This document shows positions 33,166 through 41,010 of a DNA stretch of 44,269 nucleotides, one piece after another. The notes under the pieces are model-generated. The model worked only from the letters and a program-made list of their open reading frames with translations. It did no database searches and was not told the origin of the DNA. The position numbers and the translations under genes were made by a program. This stretch comes from Nitrospinaceae bacterium UBA7883 (lineage in GTDB: Bacteria; Nitrospinota_A; UBA7883): the NCBI GenBank assembly GCA_002500605.1, contig DLRR01000029.1, positions 1-44,269 of the forward strand, in the 5' to 3' direction. Positions within the stretch are counted from its first letter, which is position 1. The number at the start of each line of letters is the position of its first letter.

Positions 33166-33526
33166 ACAATTCTCCGTTTCAACATAATTTTGTCAAAAAT
33201 CAAAATAGGCTATTAGTAGTAAATCCTCTTGCATCGCGTTATCAGATATTATATCAGTCATGTGCTATGCAAAATGGAATTGGCATTTAACCACCAACGG
33301 GATTACAGGTCAAGTACAATAATAATTTGCCTGATTAATTGTCATTTGCCCTACAATCGTTAGAGTAGAATTTATTGTAAACCGTTCGAGGTACACTAAA
33401 TGCAATATACTTGTGTGGGCCAGATTATGTTTGCGGCTAACGCATTATGCGGTAATTTATACATAAAAACGAAGGTTTTTTTATGTATAAATTCTACTAC
33501 GACATTTCTGTGTTTAGATTAGAGCA
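33166..33526. other. 361-bp divergent spacer between rpsU and RND gene
   Basis: AT-rich region that must hold the rpsU promoter (minus) and the RND-operon promoter (plus). TTGTCA at 33339-33344 with TAGAGT at 33361-33366 (16 bp apart) is a weak plus-strand promoter candidate. A long perfect inverted repeat lies at 33454-33493 and is listed separately. No ORF or RNA gene was recognised. Confidence 0.45.
33454..33493. promoter_or_regulatory. 16-bp perfect AT-rich inverted repeat before RND operon
   Basis: AATTTATACATAAAAA (33454-33469) and TTTTTATGTATAAATT (33478-33493) are exact reverse complements around an 8-nt loop. The repeat ends 33 bp before the RND start. It could be an operator, a 5'-UTR hairpin or an AT-rich attenuator. 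There is no GC-rich stem as in ordinary terminators. Confidence 0.4.
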
Positions 33527-35851
33527 ATGACGCTAAGGCCGATTAAGATTATTGAAGATAGACTAGGCTCAGTAATATTTAGGCATCGTACAGCGGTCCT
33601 CATCGCAAGTGCCATGGTATTGGTAATCACCGCATTCGGCGTAAAAAATCTTACATTCGACAATAATCTGCGTGTGTTCTTTAGTAAGGAGAACCCTCAA
33701 CTAGTTGCATTTGAACGTAAGGAAGCGATATACACCAAGAACGATAATGTGATGTTCGCTATTGCTCCAAAGAATGGTGATGTTTTTACAAAAAACACGC
33801 TAATAGCCATTGCAGACCTTACTGAGCTTTCTTGGCAGATTCCATTTTCAAGTAGGGTTGATAGCCTGACAAATTATCAAAACACTTATGCAGATAATGA
33901 CGATTTAATAGTTGAAAGTCTTGTCGAAAATGCTGAGTCACTATCGGAAGCTGAAATTGCCAAAATAAAAGAAATTGCCCTTAAAGATCCACTTATCATT
34001 AACCGTGTTATTTCGGACAAGGGTCATGTGGCTGGGATAAACGTTACAATTGCAAAGCCAGAGAAAACGTTGGGCGAGTCTGGCAAGGTAGCAAAATTTG
34101 TCCGTAAACTAGTGGCTGACTTCGAGAAGAAAAACCCAGATATTACAATTTATACATCTGGTTCAATGATAATTGATAACGCATTTAAAGAAGCCACACA
34201 GCGAGACATTGTTACATTGTTTCCGCTGATGTATCTATGTTTAACGGTTATAATATGGTTAGCTATCCGTTCAATTACGGGTGCCTTTGCCACATTATTG
34301 GTTATAGGCTTTTCTGTTGCCACAGCTTTAGGTGCAGCAGGATGGGCAGGTATTATACTTACACCTCCGACGGCTGTGGCCCCAACAATCATACTTACAC
34401 TAGCGATTGCCGATAGTGTGCATATTTTGGTAACAGCTTATCAGCAACTTGCTAAAGGTAGAAGTCAAGAATTTGCCATTTGCGAGTCCATACGGATTAA
34501 CATGCAACCAGTATTTTTGACCAGTATTACAACTGCAATCGGTTTTTTATCGATGAATTTCTCCGATGCACCACCATTCCGAGATTTGGGCAACATTGTA
34601 GCCGTAGGAGTAATGGCAGCATTTTTCTACAGTATCCTAACTCTTCCGGCAATTATGTCTTTCATGCCCATGAAAGTATGGGGTGAAAATAGAACCAGGT
34701 GGCAAATGGAGCAATTTGCCAGTTTTGTGATATCTCGACATAGACCTCTGTTTTGGGGGATGTTGGGAATTGCTATATTACTAACGGCTGGGGTTTTTAA
34801 ACTCGAAATGAACGATGATTTTATTGAGTATTTTGACGAGTCGTACCAGTTTCGTCGTGCTACCGATTTTATGGAAAGTGAACTCACTGGATTTGATGTA
34901 ATAGAGTACTCTCTCTCTTCTGGCGAGAAAGGTGGAATAAATAACCCTGATTACCTAAAGGTTGTAGAGGACTTTTCCAAGTGGTATGAACAACAGCCAA
35001 ATGTTATTAGAGCTTATAACATCACTGATACCTATAAGAAGCTCAACAAAAGCATGCACGGTGATGACAACTCTTTCTATACTATTCCTGAATCCAGAGA
35101 GCTTTCCGCGCAGTACCTTTTGCTTTACGAGCTTTCTTTGCCTTTTGGGCTAGACATTAATAACAACGTGAATGTGGATAAATCATCTACCCGTATGGTG
35201 GTAACTCTAAGGGGAATGACATCACGCGATCTACGGGAAATGGATAATCGGGCTCGACAATGGCTACAAAATAATGCTCCGAAAAGCATGTTTACGTATG
35301 GTACCGGCTTATCAATAATGTTCGCTAATATTTCAAAACGAAACATAGAAAGTATGCTAGGTGGTTCTGCAATGGCTCTTGTCTTGATATCAATAATAAT
35401 GATCTTAGCACTCCGCTCTTTTCGGCTTGGGATATTAAGTTTAATACCAAACTTGCTGCCAGCTTTAATGGGTTTCGGTTTATGGGGTATGATGGTAGGA
35501 AGGGCTGGGTTGGCTCTTTCAGTGATAGCCGCAATGACCATAGGTATTGTGGTTGATGATACCGTTCATTTCATGAGCAAGTATCAAAGGGCTAGAAGAG
35601 AATCAGACGCCACACCAGAGGAAGCTGTTCGATACTCTTTTAATACTGTGGGAGTGGCTCTAATAATTACTACATTTGCCCTTGTTGTTGGATTTATGGT
35701 GCTGAGCACGTCAGGATTTAAAGTAAACGCAGAGATGGGGTTGCTCACCGGTATCACTATTACTATTGCACTTATTATAGACTTTCTATTTCTTCCAGCC
35801 TTACTTATGAAGGTGGATAAACATACAATTAACGATAGTGGAGGGTGTTAA
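33527..35851 (+). CDS. RND superfamily exporter (MMPL type)
   Basis: A 774-residue inner-membrane protein built from two repeats, each a first helix, a periplasmic loop of about 200 residues and a bundle of five or six helices. The conserved helix sequences are PTIILTLAIADSVHILVTAY and TIGIVVDDTVHFMSKYQRAR, with an acidic pair as expected for proton coupling. This COG1033/MMPL type is half the size of drug-efflux AcrB pumps. It typically moves lipids such as hopanoids or mycolates. It is the first gene of an operon with a LolA-like protein and an outer-membrane barrel. The start ATG 33527 has only a weak ribosome site. Confidence 0.9.
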   Translation: MTLRPIKIIEDRLGSVIFRHRTAVLIASAMVLVITAFGVKNLTFDNNLRVFFSKENPQLVAFERKEAIYTKNDNVMFAIAPKNGDVFTKNTLIAIADLTELSWQIPFSSRVDSLTNYQNTYADNDDLIVESLVENAESLSEAEIAKIKEIALKDPLIINRVISDKGHVAGINVTIAKPEKTLGESGKVAKFVRKLVADFEKKNPDITIYTSGSMIIDNAFKEATQRDIVTLFPLMYLCLTVIIWLAIRSITGAFATLLVIGFSVATALGAAGWAGIILTPPTAVAPTIILTLAIADSVHILVTAYQQLAKGRSQEFAICESIRINMQPVFLTSITTAIGFLSMNFSDAPPFRDLGNIVAVGVMAAFFYSILTLPAIMSFMPMKVWGENRTRWQMEQFASFVISRHRPLFWGMLGIAILLTAGVFKLEMNDDFIEYFDESYQFRRATDFMESELTGFDVIEYSLSSGEKGGINNPDYLKVVEDFSKWYEQQPNVIRAYNITDTYKKLNKSMHGDDNSFYTIPESRELSAQYLLLYELSLPFGLDINNNVNVDKSSTRMVVTLRGMTSRDLREMDNRARQWLQNNAPKSMFTYGTGLSIMFANISKRNIESMLGGSAMALVLISIIMILALRSFRLGILSLIPNLLPALMGFGLWGMMVGRAGLALSVIAAMTIGIVVDDTVHFMSKYQRARRESDATPEEAVRYSFNTVGVALIITTFALVVGFMVLSTSGFKVNAEMGLLTGITITIALIIDFLFLPALLMKVDKHTINDSGGC

Positions 35852-35853
35852 GG

Positions 35854-36642
35854 ATGAAAAGGTTGATGCTGCCGCTAAGCGTAGTATTGCTTCTGCTACC
35901 AATGGTGGCAAGTGCTGAAACTGTAGAGGAAAAAGGTTTAAGGCTTGCTGTGGAAGCGGCTAATCGCGATCATGGTTTTGGCGATTTTACCGCAGATATG
36001 GTAATGACTCTTAGAAACAAGCATGGAGATGAGAGCGAGAGACAGGTCAGGATAAAAAGGCTCGAAAATAAAAATGATGGCGAGAAGGGATTATCCATAT
36101 TCGACAGCCCTAGAGATGTTAGAGGCACTGTTTTTCTAAGCCACTCTCACAAGAAAGGTCAAGACGATCAATGGCTCTACTTGCCTGCACTGAAAAGGGT
36201 TAAGCGAATTTCTTCTCGAAACAAATCTGGATCTTTTATGGGCAGTGAATTTGCATATGAAGATCTTTCAAGCCTAGAGGTAGAGAAGTATACTTATAAA
36301 TGGTTGAGAGATGAGAAGTTTTTCGATCACGATTGCTATGTGTCTGAGAGTTATCCAGTTGATAGAAGAAATTCCGGATATAGCAGACTGTTAACTTGGG
36401 TAGACAAAGACAGTCTTCGTCCTTGGAAAGTAGAGTATTATGACAGAAAGAATGCTCACCTAAAAACACTTACATTTTACGATTACGGCAAATATGTTGA
36501 TAAATATTTTAGAGCTGGGCAAATGAAAATGGTCAACCACCAGAGCGGTAAAAGCACCGATCTTAGATGGATGAACTATAGATTTAATACCGGGCTCAAA
36601 GATTCAGATTTTAGTAAAAATAGCCTAAAACGGATTAAATAA
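35854..36642 (+). CDS. Periplasmic LolA-like lipoprotein-sorting protein
   Basis: A 262-residue protein with signal peptide (LMLPLSVVLLLLPMVASA, cut before ETVEE). The mature part matches the LolA-like 'outer membrane lipoprotein-sorting' family: FTADMVMTLRNKHGDES, DVRGTVFLSHS, DDQWLYLPALKRVKRISSRN and GSFMGSEFAYEDL. The fold is a half-barrel that shields a lipid chain, so it should ferry lipid or lipoprotein across the periplasm. ATG 35854 is eight bases after GGAGGG and is preferred over GTG 35845. It directly follows the RND gene, whose stop lies two bases before. Confidence 0.88.
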   Translation: MKRLMLPLSVVLLLLPMVASAETVEEKGLRLAVEAANRDHGFGDFTADMVMTLRNKHGDESERQVRIKRLENKNDGEKGLSIFDSPRDVRGTVFLSHSHKKGQDDQWLYLPALKRVKRISSRNKSGSFMGSEFAYEDLSSLEVEKYTYKWLRDEKFFDHDCYVSESYPVDRRNSGYSRLLTWVDKDSLRPWKVEYYDRKNAHLKTLTFYDYGKYVDKYFRAGQMKMVNHQSGKSTDLRWMNYRFNTGLKDSDFSKNSLKRIK

Positions 36643-36664
36643 CCATGTTTAGTGCGACCTAGAC

Positions 36665-37888
36665 ATGCGTGATGTAAACAGCTTTTATCAGGGTTTAAAA
36701 AAAGTATTTGTTTTTACATTGTTCATCATATTGGCTATTGGATATGAATCGGTAATGGCAATAGGATTGACCGGTTATATTGCTCCAGAAGGGCGATATT
36801 TTCCATCCGATCACTTGTATATGGGCCAGAAAGATAACGATGCGTCAGTTGCTATTCAATTAGAGGCTTATCATGAATGGGGTAATGGATCGAGTATTAC
36901 TTTCGTTCCTTTTGCACGGTTCGACAGCAATAACAACAAACGATCACATTACGATATTCGCGAGTTGAACTTTCTATGGGTGACAGAGAGTTTTGAAACT
37001 CGACTGGGAGTGGGAAAAGTATTTTGGGGTGCGATGGAGTTTGTGCATCTTGTTGATATAATTAATCAGACTGACCTCGTAGAAAATATTGATGGCGTTG
37101 AAAAGCTCGGTCAGCCTATGCTCAATGTTTCCATTCCGTTCCAATCCATGTCGCTAGACTTTTTTGTTCTACCATATTTCCGGGAAAGAACTTTTCCTGG
37201 GGAAGAGGGTAGATTGCGTGCCCCATTTGTAGTTGATACTAATAATGCTCAGTATGAGGATAAAGCTAAGCAAGAGCATGTTGACTATGCAACCAGACTG
37301 AACATAACTTTTGATGATTTTGATGTGGGGCTTTCTTTTTTTAATGGAACTAACCGTGACCCCAACTTGGTTCAGTTAATGTCGTCAAGTGGAACCGATT
37401 TGTTAATTCCCTATTATGAACAGATACGGCAAGCAGGAATAGATCTTACCGGTGCATTGGGGGAATGGCTTCTCAAACTAGAGGCAATCTATCGCTGGGG
37501 TAGCCTTGCCGAGTTTTACGCAGTGGTTGGCGGATTTGAATACACTTTTATTGGGTTTGTTTTGCCTAATGCAGATTTGGGAATGATAGTTGAGTATGCA
37601 CACGACCAGCGTGGGATAGATGGAATGAGCCTAAACCAAAATGATGCCATGTTTGGATTGCGGCTTGTTCTGAATGATCAAGCGGGCACTGAAATTCTAA
37701 CTGGATTTTCGTACGATAGAGATACACATTCCAAGTTAGCAAGTGTTAGGATGAGCAGACGTATTGGTGACAGTGTCAAGCTTGCCTTGGAAGGCTGGAT
37801 TACCGCAGACCCACCAAAGGATGATGTTTTTTTATACTACTTACGTGATGATGATTTTATCGGGTTGGAAGTTACCTTTTATTACTAA
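36665..37888 (+). CDS. Outer-membrane beta-barrel protein of the RND/LolA operon
   Basis: A 407-residue protein with a signal segment (VFVFTLFIILAIGYESVMA) and a mature part of alternating strands. Examples are ITFVPFARFDSNNNKRSHYD, FETRLGVGKVFWGAMEFVHL and GLEVTFYY at the C-terminus. The end in aromatic residues is typical of barrels. 'ELNFLWVTESFETRLGVGKVFWG' is a sequence type seen in DUF1302-like barrels linked to RND and LolA-like proteins. It is 22 bp after the LolA-like gene, so the three proteins probably form one envelope path. Substrate unknown. Confidence 0.82.
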   Translation: MRDVNSFYQGLKKVFVFTLFIILAIGYESVMAIGLTGYIAPEGRYFPSDHLYMGQKDNDASVAIQLEAYHEWGNGSSITFVPFARFDSNNNKRSHYDIRELNFLWVTESFETRLGVGKVFWGAMEFVHLVDIINQTDLVENIDGVEKLGQPMLNVSIPFQSMSLDFFVLPYFRERTFPGEEGRLRAPFVVDTNNAQYEDKAKQEHVDYATRLNITFDDFDVGLSFFNGTNRDPNLVQLMSSSGTDLLIPYYEQIRQAGIDLTGALGEWLLKLEAIYRWGSLAEFYAVVGGFEYTFIGFVLPNADLGMIVEYAHDQRGIDGMSLNQNDAMFGLRLVLNDQAGTEILTGFSYDRDTHSKLASVRMSRRIGDSVKLALEGWITADPPKDDVFLYYLRDDDFIGLEVTFYY

Positions 37889-38048
37889 TAATAAAGTACC
37901 AAACACTTCACCATACGATTTCGCAACCTATAGGATTGCTCGTTTGTTACGTTGTGTGCAAACAATCTATTTCTTTGATTTGAACATAGCATAGTCGAAC
38001 ATATCAGCTTGCATGGGGGGGGATACGGTTGTAATAATAGGTAGTCAC

Positions 38049-38123
38049 ATGTTCTCGTGTTGCGGGAAATCGGTTTGGGAGGAACAACGAGATTTGTCTA
38101 ACAGCATAAGAAAAAAGGAGTGA
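38049..38123 (+). CDS. Possible 24-codon Cys-Cys leader ORF before copA
   Basis: A short frame begins ATG at 38049 (MFSCCGKSVW...) with AGGT six to seven bases upstream. It ends at TGA 38121-38123, so its stop overlaps the GTG start of copA (GTGA). It could extend back to ATG 38013 (36 codons, including His-Met before the CC). The adjacent cysteines could bind Cu(I). The copA GTG has no ribosome site at the right distance: AAGGAG abuts it. Translation coupled to this leader would explain how copA starts. Coding status is unproven. Confidence 0.35.
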   Translation: MFSCCGKSVWEEQRDLSNSIRKKE

Positions 38124-40369
38124 TTGATATAGGTAACAATGTTGTGAATACTGAAGCCTCGGTTGTTATTCGCATAGAAGGTATGTCTTGTGCTGCCTGT
38201 TCAACTCGTGTGGAGCGGTCATTGGATGAACTCGATGGCGTTGTGGAGGCCGTTGTAAACCTAAGCACAAAAAAAGCCCATGTAACTTTTGATACTTCCA
38301 TTACACGTTTGCAACAGATCAAGGAAATTATAATAAAAGCTGGTTACGAGCCGCTAACTAACACTCAGGATCCCGTTATTGGCTTCACGCCACAATTAAC
38401 CCGTCCTTCTTTTAATCTTTCATTCGCCATAGTGTTTGTAATTCCTTTGGGTGTTCTGACGATGGGTCCCATGGTGGGGTTAAGTATACCAATTATGCTT
38501 GATGCCAACTCAAATGCCATAACTGCTTCTTTGGTACAGTTTTTGTTAACGTTGCCAATAGTTTTTGCTGGTAGGGGGTTTTACAAGTCAGGAATAAGGG
38601 CGGTGTTGCATGGCGGTTCTAACATGGACACTTTAGTTACCATCGGAACATCAGCCGCGATAATTTACTCTGTGTACGGGATTAGTAGAATTTTTGGTGG
38701 TGAAGCTGGCTTTGTAAGCAACTTATATTTTGAATCTGCTGGATTCATAATCACCCTTGTTCTTCTAGGAAAATTCATTGAAGACTTAGCTATGCAGAAG
38801 ATGTCCTCTGCTATTTCAAAGCTTGTAAGCCTCTCTCCTATAACCGCAACGCGAGTTGAAGCTGATGAACTGAAAGAAATATTACTCGAAGATGTTAATC
38901 TAAATGACACTCTATTGGTTCGGCCTGGTGAGAAGGTACCAACAGATGGGGAGCTGATTAAGGGGGAGACATCGATTGATGAATCAATGTTGACGGGCGA
39001 AAGTATGCCAGTAAACAAAATGGCTGGGGATTTGTTAATAGGAGGAACAATAAATGGAGAGGGAGCCATAAGAATGCGGACTACCCATGTTGGCTCGGAA
39101 ACAACTCTTGCCAGAATAATTAAAATGGTTGAAGATGCCCAAGGATCTAAAGCTCACATCGCTAAATTGGCCGACAGGGTGTCCGGGGTCTTTGTTCCAT
39201 TTGTTATTGTTGTGGCTATTCTTTCTGCTATGGCATGGTTCTACAGTGGGGCATCCTTTGAGTTTGCACTTACCATATTCATATCTGTGCTTATTATTGC
39301 ATGCCCCTGCGCTCTAGGTCTTGCCACTCCAACTGCCATAATGGTTGGAACAGGGAGAGGGGCCGAACTAGGTATATTGATAAAAAATGCCGCAGCCCTT
39401 GAGAATACAGACAAAATAAATACCGTAATCTTTGATAAAACAGGAACTATAACGGAAGGCAAACCATCGATGGTTTTTTTCCATACCTTCAATCAAATGG
39501 ACGATGATCAGCTGTTATCGCTTGCCGCATCAGTTGAAGCCGGGTCTGATCACCCACTGTCGAAAGCAATTGTAAATGCGGCAATGGAGAAAAATATCCC
39601 TTATAATATGGCTAGTGAGATAAAAAACGTACCGGGGTTTGGTATCGTTGGGAACGTTGCAGGTAAAGAAATAAACATAGGAAAACCTGAATTGCTTGAT
39701 GCGCACAATGTGGATAGACTCGTTGCGGCAAAAACCCTAAAAGACATAGTGGAATCCGGCCATACCCCTCTACTAATGTCCGTAGACGGGAAGTTAAGTG
39801 CGGCTATTGCAATGTCTGACACTATAAAGCCAAACAGCAAGAAGGCCATAGCAAATCTCATGGCCATGGGTATAGAACCGATCATGATCACAGGAGACAA
39901 CAACGCAGTGGCAGTTTCAGTAGCCAAGGAAGTTGGGATTGACAGAGTTATTGCTGGAGTTCTGCCTCAGGACAAGGAGCTTAAGGTCCGCGAGTTACAA
40001 GAATCTGGAAGAAAGGTAGCGATGGTGGGCGATGGAATAAATGATGCACCGGCCATTGCTAGGGCAAACCTTGGCATAGCAATGGGAGCTGGGACAGATG
40101 TGGCGATGGAGTCCGGTGATATTGTTTTAATGAACAGTGATTTAATGGGAGTGGAAAAAGCACTTCAATTGGGTCGGTCTACTATGCAAAACATTAAGCA
40201 AAACCTTTTCTGGGCGTTTTTCTACAACGGCATAGGGATTCCGATTGCCGCCGGTTTACTTTTTCTCCTTGGCGGACCACTGCTGAAACCAGTTTTTGCC
40301 GCCGCTGCCATGAGTTTAAGTTCCATTTCAGTGTTAACCAACGCCCTCAGGCTCAGGGCGTTTAGGTAG
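38120..40369 (+). CDS. copA: Copper-translocating P1B-type ATPase
   Basis: A 749-residue Cu(I) export ATPase of the inner membrane. One N-terminal HMA domain has GMSCAACSTRVERSL (C24, C27). Eight membrane helices are present. The actuator motif is LTGESM, the ion-site motif is CPC (C395-P396-C397), and phosphorylation is at D439 (DKTGT). SDHPLSKA and GDGINDAPAIA complete the set. Cu(I) specificity follows from CPC plus the HMA CxxC. GTG 38120 overlaps an AAGGAG sequence, an unusual start; GTG 38144 is an alternative. It exceeds no family norm and is intact. Confidence 0.95.
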   Translation: MIDIGNNVVNTEASVVIRIEGMSCAACSTRVERSLDELDGVVEAVVNLSTKKAHVTFDTSITRLQQIKEIIIKAGYEPLTNTQDPVIGFTPQLTRPSFNLSFAIVFVIPLGVLTMGPMVGLSIPIMLDANSNAITASLVQFLLTLPIVFAGRGFYKSGIRAVLHGGSNMDTLVTIGTSAAIIYSVYGISRIFGGEAGFVSNLYFESAGFIITLVLLGKFIEDLAMQKMSSAISKLVSLSPITATRVEADELKEILLEDVNLNDTLLVRPGEKVPTDGELIKGETSIDESMLTGESMPVNKMAGDLLIGGTINGEGAIRMRTTHVGSETTLARIIKMVEDAQGSKAHIAKLADRVSGVFVPFVIVVAILSAMAWFYSGASFEFALTIFISVLIIACPCALGLATPTAIMVGTGRGAELGILIKNAAALENTDKINTVIFDKTGTITEGKPSMVFFHTFNQMDDDQLLSLAASVEAGSDHPLSKAIVNAAMEKNIPYNMASEIKNVPGFGIVGNVAGKEINIGKPELLDAHNVDRLVAAKTLKDIVESGHTPLLMSVDGKLSAAIAMSDTIKPNSKKAIANLMAMGIEPIMITGDNNAVAVSVAKEVGIDRVIAGVLPQDKELKVRELQESGRKVAMVGDGINDAPAIARANLGIAMGAGTDVAMESGDIVLMNSDLMGVEKALQLGRSTMQNIKQNLFWAFFYNGIGIPIAAGLLFLLGGPLLKPVFAAAAMSLSSISVLTNALRLRAFR

Positions 40370-40437
40370 GAGCTAGAAGCCAACCAAGTGGCTGTCAACC
40401 TATAACGGCTTTGTAGAAAACGCGCAGATGGTATTTA

Positions 40438-40704
40438 CTACCAGCGTTTTCGCTCTGATCGAGACCCCTTAGGCTCAGACTGGTTAACCCTTAACACGCG
40501 ACCATCGTGCTCTGTGTTGTTGAGGGCTTTAATTGCTGCGTCAGCATCAGCATTTTCCATTTCGACGAATCCAAATCCACGAGATCTCCCCGTCTCACGA
40601 TCAGAGACTACCTTACATGAATGAATAGCACCATAAGCCTCAAACAGTTCTCGTAGACTATCTTCTGTCACCGAGAATGACAGATTTCCAACATAAATAT
40701 TCAT
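40438..40704 (-). CDS. RRM-type RNA-binding protein
   Basis: An 88-residue single RRM protein: RNP2 is IYVGNLSF (3-10) and RNP1 is RGFGFVEM, with a basic tail SRSERKRW. Bacterial RRM proteins of this size are often cold-inducible RNA chaperones with glycine-rich or basic tails. ATG 40704 gives the family N-terminus MNIYVGNLSF; the frame is open 18 codons further, but without a start consistent with the family. AAAGGA lies about 13 bases upstream. A direct repeat lies 85-137 bp upstream. It is convergent with copA. Confidence 0.9.
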   Translation of the reverse strand: MNIYVGNLSFSVTEDSLRELFEAYGAIHSCKVVSDRETGRSRGFGFVEMENADADAAIKALNNTEHDGRVLRVNQSEPKGSRSERKRW

Positions 40705-41010
40705 TGTCGTTACTAATCCTTTTTTAACATTTCTAACAATACAGTTTCCATAAAACAAGGTTCGGGAGCCCGTTGTGAAATCGACCTTTTAGTCGCACAC
40801 TGAGGAAAACCAACTCTTAGTCGCACACTGAGGAAAACCAAAGGGAGGTTTCTTGCTTGCATTCAGCTATAACTTAACTGCCCGAAACTTTGGGAAATAC
40901 TACATGAGTTTGTAATCCTTGTCTACTTAATTCCCATCCTAATTGTTATCTGCTACATACTTTCACACTGTTTAGTAGGTTGGAATATTCATGAGTATTA
41001 CATTTCGGGT
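40705..41010. other. 306-bp spacer upstream of the RRM gene
   Basis: Between the RRM start and the dnaE2 stop, both minus strand. It should contain the RRM promoter and leader. It holds a CGGG-AG-CCCG mini-palindrome at 40764-40773 and the tandem direct repeat described separately. No ORF or RNA gene was recognised. Confidence 0.4.
40789..40841. repeat. Tandem direct repeat, 28-bp period
   Basis: Two identical 25-bp copies begin TTAGTCGCACACTGAGGAAA and end ACCAA, at 40789-40813 and 40817-40841, separated by 3 bp. Two copies with a 3-bp spacer rule out a CRISPR array. The location upstream of the RRM gene suggests a duplicated protein-binding site or a local slippage event. Confidence 0.85.

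Noticed and set aside
40789..40841. Short CRISPR-like array
   Set aside because: Only two copies with a 3-bp spacer and no cas genes.
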